The notes beneath the pieces are model-generated. The model was not told the DNA's origin. It searched no databases and was given only the letters and a program-made list of their open reading frames with translations. Both the position numbers and the translations under genes were made by a program. A DNA stretch of 64,000 nucleotides, from NCBI RefSeq assembly GCF_003014555.1, contig NZ_PYGE01000002.1, positions 372,001 through 436,000 on the forward strand, read 5' to 3'. The DNA is from Haloactinopolyspora alba. GTDB taxonomy: Bacteria; Actinomycetota; Actinomycetes; Jiangellales; Jiangellaceae. Below, one piece after another: positions 37,260-47,000 of the stretch; position 1 is the first letter of the stretch; each line of letters starts with the position of its first letter.

Positions 37260-40200
37260 ATGTACGTGGCTCTACGCCAGCGGTGGGGACGGCTGTTAGC
37301 CGTAGCCCTCACCGTCGCACTCGCATTCTCACTGCTCAACGCCTTACCGTCGCAGGCGCAGGAGGAACCGCCTGCCGCGGAGGACGCCCACGTCCTGATC
37401 TTCACGAAGACGGCGGCGTACCGGCACACCGAGGCCATCAACCAGGGCGTCCCCGTCCTCGAGACGTCGCTGGCCGACGCCGGCATCACGTCCGAGCACA
37501 CCGAGGACTCGACGATCTTCAACGACGAGGACCTCGCCCGGTTCGACGCGCTGATCATGTTCCAGGCCTCCGGTGACCCGTGGACCGCCGACCAGAAGGC
37601 GGCCCTGGAGCGGTACCAGCAGGGCGGCGGCGGCATCGTCGCGGTTCACAACGCCGCGGACATGCGCGGTGGCTACCAGTGGTGGGACGACCTGATCGGG
37701 TCGTTGATGCCCGGGCACGCCGCCACCGGGACCAGCCCGGGCCAGCCCGGCACGGTCCGCGTCGAGGACCAGACCCACCCGTCCACCCAGCACCTGCCGC
37801 AACGGTGGGACCGCGCCGACGAGTGGTACAACTTCTCCACCAACGTCCGTGGTGACGCGCACGTGCTGGCGACCATGGACGAGACCACGTACGACCCCGG
37901 CAGCAACGCCATGGGCTACGACCACCCGATCTCGTGGTGCAAGCCGTACGACGGCGGCCGCGCGTGGGTGACGGCCATGGGTCACTTCGGTGCGCACTAC
38001 ACCGAGGAGCCGGCGTTCGTGCAGCACATCATCGGCGGTGTCGAGTGGGCCGCCGGTATCGCCGAGGGTGACTGCGGCGGTACGAAGTGGGACCAGTTCG
38101 AGCGGGTCTCCCTGGACGAGAACACGAGCGCGCCGTTCGCGATCGACGTCGCCCCCGACGGGCGGGTGTTCTTCACCGAGCTGGTTCGCGGGCAGATCCG
38201 CGTGTACGACCCGGAGACCCGGACCACCGACACGGCCATCACCATCCCGGTGTACTCCGGCGGTGAGGACGGCCTGCTCGGCATCGCCCTGGACCCGAAC
38301 TTCGCGGACAACGGCTACCTGTACGTCTACTACTCGCCGGCCAGCGAGGACGACACCGACCCGGCGAACTTCTACAACCGGCTGTCCCGGTTCACGGTCG
38401 GCGCGGACTCGCAGATCGACCCCGCGTCCGAGTCCGTGATGCTGGAGGTGCCGGCACGGCGGCTGCCCGACGAGCCGGGGCACACCGGCGGCGGCCTGGA
38501 GTTCGGCCCGCAGGGCAACCTCTACCTGGGCGTCGGCGACGACGTGAACCCGCACTCCGAGCCGTCCGGTGGCTACGCCCCGCTGTCCGAGCGTGAGGGC
38601 ACGTTCCACGACGCCCGCGCGACGTCGGCGAACACGAACGACCTGCGCGGCAAGCTGCTGCGGATCACGCCGCAGCCGGACGGCAGTTACACGATCCCCG
38701 AGGGCAACATGTTCCCGGAGTCCGAGGACACCCAGGACAAGACCCGCCCGGAGATCTACGCGATGGGCTTCCGTAACCCGTTCCGTTTCACCATCGACGA
38801 CGAGACCGGTGCGATCGGCATGGCCGACTACTCGCCGGACAACGGCACCGACAACCCGGACCGCGGCCCCGCCGGTATCGCGGAGTGGAACCTCATCACC
38901 GAGCCCGGCTTCTACGGCTGGCCGCTGTGCATGGGCAACAACGAGCCGTTCAAGGACGTCGACTACACCACCGACCCGGTGACCGTCGGCGACTCGTTCG
39001 ACTGCTCCAACCCGGTCAACGACTCGGTGCGCAACACCGGGCTGACCAACCTGCCGGCGGCGAAGCCGGCCGACATGTGGTACGGCTACCAGCGTTCGTC
39101 GGTCCCCGAGGTCATTCCGCAGGGCGGCGGCCTGGCGCCGATGGGCGGGCCGTTCTACAACTTCGACCCGGCGCTGGAGTCCGACACCAAGTTCCCGGAG
39201 TCGTACGACGGCAAGGCCTTCTTCTACGAGTGGTCGCGCAACAAGATGTACACACTCATCCCGAACGGTGACACCACGGAACTGGAGAAGGTGAACCCGT
39301 TCCTGCCGGAACAGGAGTTCCTCGCGCCGATCGACTCGGAGTTCGGGCCTGAGGGCTCGATGTACGTGCTCGACTGGGGCGGCGGCTTCGGCCGCGACAA
39401 CCCGAACTCCGGGCTGCACCGCATCGACTACGTCTCCGGGTCGCGATCACCGGAGGCGAACATCACCGCCACACCGGACTCCGGGCACGCCCCGCTGGAG
39501 GTCTCGTTCGACGGCAGCTCCAGCACCGACCCGGAGGAGGAGCAGCTCACCTACGAGTGGGACTTCACCAGTGACGGCACGGTGGACGCGACCGGGACGA
39601 CGGCGACGCACACCTACGACGCGAACGGTGTGTACGACGCCCGGCTGACGGTCACCGACCCGCACGGCAAGACGGGGACGACCACGGTGCCGATCACGGT
39701 CGGCAACACCCGCCCGGAGGTGGACTTCGGGTTGCCGCCGAACGGCTCGTTCTTCGAGTTCGGTGACGACATTCCGTGGGATCTGACCGTCACCGACGCC
39801 GAGGACGAGTCCATCGCCGACGCCGACGTCGTCGTCCAGCCGGCACTCGGGCACAACGGGCACGCTCACTCGGGCGCTCCGTTGTCCGGCCGGACCGGCA
39901 CCGCGACGACCTCACTGGGCGGTGGCCACGGCGAGGACATGAACGTGTTCTACGTCCTGGACGCCCGATACTCCGACAGCGGAGGCGAAGGGGACATCCC
40001 GTCGCTGACGGGGTCCGACACCACGCTGCTGTTCCCGAAGAAGCGGGAGGCGGAGTTCTACGACGAGGCACAGGGCGTCACCGCGTCGAGTTCGCGTGAC
40101 GTCGAGGGCCACGGCGACGCGATCACCGGATCGGACGGTGCGTGGGCGTCGTATGCGCCGGTCAACCTGTACAACGTCGACGGCCTGACGGTGCGCGCCG

Positions 40201-43200
40201 CCGCGCCGGACGGCGGCACCATCGAGTTGCGCAAGGGCGCTCCCGACGGTGAGCTGCTGGGGACCGCCGAGATCCCGGCCACCGGGCCGACCGGCTACAC
40301 CGACGTCACCGTGCCAGTAGCCAACACAGGCACGGACACGCCTGATTCCTTCACGCTGTACGCGGTGTTCCCCGGGGCCGGCGAGCGGAGGCTGAACTTC
40401 GTCGAGGCCGAGGGCAAGGGCGCGGCGACGACGTCCAAGCCGGAGGTGGCGATCACCTCTCCGGCGGCCGACGACCAGCTGGAGCCGGGCGCGATCGAGG
40501 TCACCGCCGAGGCCAGCGACGAGGAGAACGCGGTCACTCAGGTCGAGTTCTTCGCCGACGGCGAGTCGATCGGCGTGGACGACACCGCGCCGTACGCCAC
40601 GACGTGGGACGTCACCGAGAAGCGGCGCTACGACCTCACCGCCGTGGCGACGAACGACAACGGCGACAGCACCACGTCGCGCATCGTCCGGGTCGAGGTC
40701 GGTGACCTGTACGGGAACTGGCTGACCTACAGCAACGCCGGTGCGACGTTCGATCGCCCGGACACGGACACCTGGATCGTCAACTCCGGCGGCGGGAACA
40801 TGTGGCAGGGCACCGACGAGTACGGTGCGGCCTACCTGCCGGCGGCCGCCGGTGAGCAGTGGACGGCGACGGTGCGCATCGACGGCCAGTCCGGGACCGA
40901 GGACTCGGCCAAGGCCGGGCTGATCGTGCGCAACGACGTCACCCAGCCGGGGTCGTCAGCGGGCTACGCGGCCCTGGTCATGCGGGCAGGGCTCGAGTTC
41001 GAGTGGCTGCGTGACACCGACGGCAACGGCGAGCTCGACGCGAGTGACGGCGGGGGCACGAACGGGCACCCGGCGTGGGTTCGCCTCGTCCGCGACGGCG
41101 ACCAGTACACCGCGTACTGGAGCAAGGACGGCCAGGAGTTCACCGCGATCGGTGACCCGGTCACGCTGCCCGGTGCCACGTCGGCGCAGGACATCGGCGT
41201 CGCGGTCACCGCGCACAGCTCGACCGAGACGAACCGTGCCCAGTTCAGCGGGTTCACGCTGACCAACGAGGTGTGGACGCCGGAACCGGAACCGGACCCG
41301 GACCCCGAGCCGGGACCGGTCTGCGAGAAGGGCCAGTCCGACCAGTTCGACGGGGCGGAGCTGGACACCAGCCGGTGGAGCACGGTGCGCAACGCCGAGG
41401 GGATGCCCGCCACCGTCGCCGACGGCGCGCTGACGCTGCCGGTGACCGACGGCGACATCAACGAGGCCGCCACCGGGCCGATCAGCTACGTGGGCCAGCC
41501 GGCCCGCGACGGGGAGTGGACGGTCGAGACCCAGGTGTCGATCGAGCACACCCGCGAGTGGCAGCACGCCGGGCTCCTGTTGCACGGCACCGACGACGAC
41601 TACGTCAAGGTGGCGTTCACCAGGAACGCGTCCGGCGGCCGGCTGTTGGAGTTCCAGACCGAGTCGGGCGGTTCGCGGACGTGGCACGACAACGTGACAC
41701 TGCCGGCGGACTTCCCGTCCACCGCACACCTGCGTCTGAGCAGTGACGGTTCGCAGCTCACCGCGGCGTACTCCGCCGATGGTGAAACCTGGACCGATCT
41801 GGCGGGCGCGGCGTCGGTCATCGATGGCGCGACCATCGGGCTGATGGCGGCCGGCGACACCGGCACGCCGGAGGTCGACGCGGTGTTCGAGCACTTCACC
41901 GTCACCCCGGACACCGACGACGATGGTGTTCGTGCGCCGTCGGACGAGTTCGACGGTGACGCTGTCGACGGGTGCCGCTGGAACTCGGTGGTCCGTTACG
42001 ACTCGTCGGCGGTCTCCGTGGCCGACGGCCAGCTGCGCATCCAGACCCAGCCCGGCGACATCAACGGTGGCGCCAACGAGGATCCGAGCAACTTCATCCT
42101 GCAGGATCTTCCGGCGGGCGACTGGACCGTCGAGACCCAGCTGACGCCGACGATGCTGCACCAGTGGCAGCTCGCCGGCCTGATGGTGTACGGCGACGAC
42201 GACAACTACGTGAAGTTCGACGTGGCCGCGCGGAACACGCCGGACACCGCGACCGATCTCGGAGCCGAGCTGGTCTCCGAGCAGGGCGGCGACTTCGGCG
42301 CCGGCGGCAACCGGCAGCTCGACGTCGCGGAGTCGACCGAGAGCGGCAAGTACCAGCTGCGCCTGACGAAGTCCGGAACCACCTACAGCGCCGAGATCAG
42401 CGGCGACGGGGTGAACTGGACGTCGCTGGGCGAGCCGGTGACCAACGACGCGGAGCTGGACTCCTTCGGCCTGATGGCCATCGGACCCCAGCAGCAGGAG
42501 CCGGTCACGGTCGGCTTCGACTACTTCCGGGTCACCAGCGACGGCGGCGAGGACACCACGGCGCCGGCCGTCACCGCACGGCAGCTGGGCGAGGTGACCG
42601 GTGAGTTGGTCAAGATCCCGGGGCGCACCGACCTGGACGTGACCGGTGAGGTGACGATGGTCCGCTCGTCGGACAACGGCACCGCGGTGGACGTCCGCGT
42701 CGAGGGCCTCGACCCGGGGTCGACCTACCCGTCGCACCTGCATGCCGGTACCTGCGCGGAAGGCGGCGGGCACTACATGCACGACTCGGACGGTTCGCCG
42801 GAGCCGCCGAACGAGATCTGGCTGTCGTCGTCGGCGGACCCGAAGGGTGAGCTGGAGGCGAACAGCCAGGGCGTCGCCGTCGGATCCGGCTCGGCGAGCT
42901 GGGTCGCGCGTCCGGTCGAGCTGGGCGTCATGGTGCACGACTCGGAGTTCCCGGGGCTGCCCATCGCCTGCGCCGACCTGGATCAGGGCGGACCGCAGAC
43001 GCTCGAGCTGACCGCCGACGACGGCTCCGGCTCGGGTGTGGACTCGATCGAGTACCGGTTGGCCGGTGAGGAGCCGACCAGCTACGACGGGCCGGTCACG
43101 TTCGACGAGCCCGGCGACTACACGGTCGAGTACCGGGCGACGGACGCGGCGGGCAACGCCGGACAGTGGCAGTCGCTGTCGTTCACCGTGGCCCCTGACG

Positions 43201-43964
43201 ACACCACCCCGCCGACCGTGGACGTGCAGGTCGACCCGGCCGAGCCGACCGGCTCGAACGGGTGGCACGTCGACCCGGTCACCGTCACCGCGACGGCGGC
43301 CGACGACGGCGGCGATGTCACCGTCGAGTACCGGGTCGGTGACGGCGAGTGGACGGCGTACGACGGCCCGGTCGAGGTCGCCGACGACGGCGTGCACGAG
43401 CTGGCGTTCCGTGGCACCGACGAGGCCGGCAACGTCTCCGAGCCGGTTTCGGCGTCGGTCCGGCTGGACGCGACGGCGCCCGAGGTGACGGTGTCCGGTG
43501 TCGAGGACGGCGGATCCTACGATCTCGGCGCCGAGGTCGAGCTCGGCGCCGCGGCCGAGGACGCGGTGTCCGGCGTGGCCGGTGTCGAGCTCCGGCTCGA
43601 CGGTGAGCCGGTGGACAACCCGTCCACCGTCACGCCGCTGGCCGGTGCGCACACGCTGACCGCGGTGGGCACCGACGAGGCCGGCAACACCACCGAGGTC
43701 ACGGTCGAGTTCACGACCTTCGTGAACTACGAGCTGGCGCGGTCGCTGGTCCAGCAGCTGCACGACGACGGGCTGGTGACCACGTCCGAGGCCAACCGGA
43801 TGCTCGGGCATCTGCGGGCGGCCGAGGAGACCGCCGAACACCGTCGGGCCCGGCAGGCCGAGGCCGCGCTCGACAGGTTCGCCGCAGTGGCCGAGGGAGT
43901 CGCGGACGAGGAGGTGAGAGCGCAGCTGCTCGCGGTCGCGGACGCGCTGCGGGCGCAGCTGTAG
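37260..43964 (+). CDS. Giant secreted ThuA / PQQ-type sugar dehydrogenase / multi-domain protein (2234 aa)
   Basis: Exported (signal peptide 1-37, ending LPSQAQE). Approximate order: ThuA-like domain 40-270 (VLIFTKTAAYRH, DEWYNF, HPISWC); soluble glucose-dehydrogenase-like six-bladed propeller 280-730 with GHTGGGLEFGPQGNLYLG near 405 and GFRNPFRFTID near 503, the His and Arg-Asn signatures of PQQ enzymes. Next are PKD 731-815, a domain with LGHNGHAH 816-925, CBM6-like 925-1055, Ig-like 1060-1147, and three ConA-like (DUF1349/GH43-C2 type) domains 1150-1340, 1355-1550 and 1560-1760. A CHRD/SodC-like domain follows at 1768-1909 (HLHAGTCAEGGGHYMHD), then Ig/OmpL47-type domains 1918-2154 and a C-terminal helical FIMAH-like module. 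GGAGG precedes ATG 37260. Extracellular glycoside oxidation and polysaccharide binding are inferred. Confidence 0.85.
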   Translation: MYVALRQRWGRLLAVALTVALAFSLLNALPSQAQEEPPAAEDAHVLIFTKTAAYRHTEAINQGVPVLETSLADAGITSEHTEDSTIFNDEDLARFDALIMFQASGDPWTADQKAALERYQQGGGGIVAVHNAADMRGGYQWWDDLIGSLMPGHAATGTSPGQPGTVRVEDQTHPSTQHLPQRWDRADEWYNFSTNVRGDAHVLATMDETTYDPGSNAMGYDHPISWCKPYDGGRAWVTAMGHFGAHYTEEPAFVQHIIGGVEWAAGIAEGDCGGTKWDQFERVSLDENTSAPFAIDVAPDGRVFFTELVRGQIRVYDPETRTTDTAITIPVYSGGEDGLLGIALDPNFADNGYLYVYYSPASEDDTDPANFYNRLSRFTVGADSQIDPASESVMLEVPARRLPDEPGHTGGGLEFGPQGNLYLGVGDDVNPHSEPSGGYAPLSEREGTFHDARATSANTNDLRGKLLRITPQPDGSYTIPEGNMFPESEDTQDKTRPEIYAMGFRNPFRFTIDDETGAIGMADYSPDNGTDNPDRGPAGIAEWNLITEPGFYGWPLCMGNNEPFKDVDYTTDPVTVGDSFDCSNPVNDSVRNTGLTNLPAAKPADMWYGYQRSSVPEVIPQGGGLAPMGGPFYNFDPALESDTKFPESYDGKAFFYEWSRNKMYTLIPNGDTTELEKVNPFLPEQEFLAPIDSEFGPEGSMYVLDWGGGFGRDNPNSGLHRIDYVSGSRSPEANITATPDSGHAPLEVSFDGSSSTDPEEEQLTYEWDFTSDGTVDATGTTATHTYDANGVYDARLTVTDPHGKTGTTTVPITVGNTRPEVDFGLPPNGSFFEFGDDIPWDLTVTDAEDESIADADVVVQPALGHNGHAHSGAPLSGRTGTATTSLGGGHGEDMNVFYVLDARYSDSGGEGDIPSLTGSDTTLLFPKKREAEFYDEAQGVTASSSRDVEGHGDAITGSDGAWASYAPVNLYNVDGLTVRAAAPDGGTIELRKGAPDGELLGTAEIPATGPTGYTDVTVPVANTGTDTPDSFTLYAVFPGAGERRLNFVEAEGKGAATTSKPEVAITSPAADDQLEPGAIEVTAEASDEENAVTQVEFFADGESIGVDDTAPYATTWDVTEKRRYDLTAVATNDNGDSTTSRIVRVEVGDLYGNWLTYSNAGATFDRPDTDTWIVNSGGGNMWQGTDEYGAAYLPAAAGEQWTATVRIDGQSGTEDSAKAGLIVRNDVTQPGSSAGYAALVMRAGLEFEWLRDTDGNGELDASDGGGTNGHPAWVRLVRDGDQYTAYWSKDGQEFTAIGDPVTLPGATSAQDIGVAVTAHSSTETNRAQFSGFTLTNEVWTPEPEPDPDPEPGPVCEKGQSDQFDGAELDTSRWSTVRNAEGMPATVADGALTLPVTDGDINEAATGPISYVGQPARDGEWTVETQVSIEHTREWQHAGLLLHGTDDDYVKVAFTRNASGGRLLEFQTESGGSRTWHDNVTLPADFPSTAHLRLSSDGSQLTAAYSADGETWTDLAGAASVIDGATIGLMAAGDTGTPEVDAVFEHFTVTPDTDDDGVRAPSDEFDGDAVDGCRWNSVVRYDSSAVSVADGQLRIQTQPGDINGGANEDPSNFILQDLPAGDWTVETQLTPTMLHQWQLAGLMVYGDDDNYVKFDVAARNTPDTATDLGAELVSEQGGDFGAGGNRQLDVAESTESGKYQLRLTKSGTTYSAEISGDGVNWTSLGEPVTNDAELDSFGLMAIGPQQQEPVTVGFDYFRVTSDGGEDTTAPAVTARQLGEVTGELVKIPGRTDLDVTGEVTMVRSSDNGTAVDVRVEGLDPGSTYPSHLHAGTCAEGGGHYMHDSDGSPEPPNEIWLSSSADPKGELEANSQGVAVGSGSASWVARPVELGVMVHDSEFPGLPIACADLDQGGPQTLELTADDGSGSGVDSIEYRLAGEEPTSYDGPVTFDEPGDYTVEYRATDAAGNAGQWQSLSFTVAPDDTTPPTVDVQVDPAEPTGSNGWHVDPVTVTATAADDGGDVTVEYRVGDGEWTAYDGPVEVADDGVHELAFRGTDEAGNVSEPVSASVRLDATAPEVTVSGVEDGGSYDLGAEVELGAAAEDAVSGVAGVELRLDGEPVDNPSTVTPLAGAHTLTAVGTDEAGNTTEVTVEFTTFVNYELARSLVQQLHDDGLVTTSEANRMLGHLRAAEETAEHRRARQAEAALDRFAAVAEGVADEEVRAQLLAVADALRAQL

Positions 43965-43969
43965 GTCGT

Positions 43970-44033
43970 GTGGTCGGCAGGGGGCGGGGCCGGTCCGGCG
44001 GTCGCCGCCGGCCCGGTCCCCCCTGCCGACCAC
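43970..44033 (+). terminator. Strong hairpin between the two giant genes
   Basis: GTGGTCGGCAGGG (43970-43983) pairs with CCCTGCCGACCAC (44021-44033), and further GGCCGG/CCGGCC pairing lies inside. It begins 6 bp after the stop codon. It should terminate or attenuate transcription ahead of the next gene. Confidence 0.72.
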
Positions 44034-44094
44034 CACAACACAGGGCCGGGAGATCCAGGGGCGCCGTGTCAGTTCCACGACAAGAGGAGGCGTT

Positions 44095-47000
44095 GTGAGA
44101 GACGATCCGAGACGGGTCCGAACGAGATCGTTACGACGTGGTGCCGCTGTCGTCCTGGGCGCGGCCGTGCTGACCCCGCTGGGTCTGAGCGCGACCGCCG
44201 CACCGGCGCCATTGCCCGCGGCCGACGAACCGGCGTCCGGTGACGCCGACACGTCGGCGGTGGAGCCGATGCACGCGGAGTTCGACGTCCTGGTCTTCAG
44301 CAAGACCGCCGGCTTCCGGCACTCGTCCATTCCGGACGGGATCGCCGCCATCGAGACACTGGGGGAGGCGAACCACTTCGGCGTGACGGCCACCGAGGAC
44401 GCGTCCGCCTTCACGACCGAGAACCTGGCGCAGTACGAGGCCGTCGTCTGGCTGTCCACCACCGGCGACGTCCTGAACGAGCAGCAGCAGGCCGCGTTCG
44501 AGGACTACATCGCCTCCGGGGGCGGGTACGTCGGCATCCACGCGGCCGCCGACACCGAGTACGACTGGCCCTGGTACCACGGGCTGGTGGGCGCGTACTT
44601 CGACTCGCACCCGCAGATCCAGCAGGCCGCCGTGGACGTCACCGACTCCGTGCACCCGTCGACCGCGCACCTGCCGCGGCGCTGGGAGCGCACCGACGAG
44701 TGGTACAACTACCAGACCAACCCGCGCGGCGACGTGCACGTGCTGGCCGAGCTCGACGAGTCGAGCTATGACGCCGGCGACGGAGCCATGGGGGCCGACC
44801 ATCCCATCGCCTGGTGTCACGACTACGCCGGCGGACGCGCCTGGTACACCGGCGGCGGGCACACGTCCGACTCGTTCACCAACGAGCCGGCGTTCACCGA
44901 GCACGTGCTCGGGGGCATCATGACCGCCGCCGGGCAGGCCGAGGCCGACTGCGGCGCGACCGTCGACGCCAACTTCGACCAGGTGACGCTGGCGAAGGGC
45001 CAGGAGGAGATGGGCGAGCCGATGGGCGTCGCCGTGCTGCCCGACGGCAGCGCGCTGCACACCGCGCGCTCCGGTCAGGTCTACTACACCGCGGCCGCCG
45101 GCGAGACCAGCCTGGCTGCAGAGGTGCCGGTGTACGACTTCCGCGAGGACGGGATGCAGGGCATCGCGCTCGATCCGAACTTCGAGGAGAACCGCTGGGT
45201 CTACCTCTACTATTCGCCGGTGCTCGGCACACCGGAGGGCGAGGTGGCGCACAGCAGCCTCGACCCGAGCGTGTGGGAGGCCTACGAGGGCCACAACAAC
45301 CTGTCCCGGTTCAAGTTCGTCGACGGCCAGCTGGACCTGGAATCCGAGCAGGTCGTCATGCAGGTGCCGCAGGACCGCGGCAACTGCTGTCACCACGGCG
45401 GCGACATCGACTTCGACGCCGACGGCAACCTGTACCTGTCGACGGGTGACGACTCCGACCCGTTCGAGTCCAACGGGTACTCTCCGATCGACGACCGCGC
45501 CGACCGGGCGCCGCAGTTCGACGCGCGCCGCACCTCCGGCAACACCAACGACCTGCGCGGGAAGATCCTGCGCATCTCGGTGAACGCGGACGGTTCGTAC
45601 ACCGTCCCCGAGGGCAACATGTTCCCGGAGTCCGCGGACACCGAGGACAAGACCCGTCCGGAGATCTACGCGATGGGCTTCCGCAACCCGTTCCGCATCA
45701 GCGTCGACGAGCCGACCGGCGACGTCTGGGTCGGCGACTACGGGCCGGACTCCGGCAGCGCCGGGCGCTACGGCCCCGCCGGGCAGGTCGAGTTCAACCG
45801 CATCACCGAACCGGGCAACTTCGGCTGGCCGTTCTGCACCGGGAAGAACACCCCGGAGGAGACCTACGTCGAACGCGAGTTCACCGCGTACTACGGCGAG
45901 GACCCGAACACCGGCGAGCCGGACCCGAACGACGGCATGAACGATCCGATCGGGGAGAAGTTCGACTGCGCCGGCGGCCCGACGAACGACTCGGTGCTCA
46001 ACACCGGCCTGTCGACGCTGCCTCCGGCGGAGCCGGCCTGGATCCCGTACAACGGCGGATCGGTGGCGGAGTTCGGCAGCGGCAGCGAGTCGCCGATGGG
46101 CGGTCCCGTCTACCGTTACGACCCGCAGTTGGAGTCGCAGACGAAGTTCCCCGAGTACTACGACGGGCAGTTCTTCGGCTACGAGTTCGGCCGGCAGTGG
46201 ATCAAGAACATCAGCGTCGCCGAGGACGGATCGCCGCAGCACATCGGCGCCTTCTCGGACGGCGTCGTGGACAACACCCAGCTGATGGACCTGGAGTTCG
46301 GTCCGCAGGGCTCGCTCTACGTGCTCGACTACGGCACCGGGTTCTTCGGCGGGGACGAGAACTCCGCGCTGTACCGCGTCGACTACGTCAAGGGGACACG
46401 TTCGCCGGAGGCTATGGCCTCGGCGAGCCCGACCTCGGGGCAGGCCCCGCTGACGGTGGAGTTCACCTCCGAGGGGTCGAACGACCCGGACCCGGGTGAC
46501 ACGCTCAGCTACGCCTGGGACTTCGACGGGGACGGCACCACCGACTCCACCGAGCAGGCGGCGTCGTACACCTACACCGAGAACGGCGAGTACACCGCGA
46601 CGCTGACGGTCACCGACCAGACCGGCAACGAGGGCGTCGCCACGGCGCACATCGTCGTCGGCAACACCGCGCCGGTGGTCGAGGTCGTCCAGCCGGCGAA
46701 CGGGCAGACGTTCTCGTTCGGCGACGAGATCGACTACGAGGTGTCCGTCACCGACCCGGACGGCATGCCCGTCGACTGCTCGAAGGTCGAGGTGACGTTC
46801 GCGCTGGGGCACGACCAGCACACGCACGGCGGCGAGACCGTCAACGGCTGCTCCGGCACCCTGACCACCGGAGCGGACGCCTCGCACGGCACCGACGACA
46901 ACATCTTCGGGCTGATCCTGGCCGAGTACACCGACACGCCTCCGAACTCCGACTCCGCGCCGGTGACCGGGTCGACGAGGATCGTCCTGCAGCCGAAGCA

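Noticed and set aside
37260-43964. Sortase anchoring of the giant secreted proteins
   Set aside because: Neither complete C terminus has an LPXTG motif or terminal hydrophobic helix; both end in a helical module.
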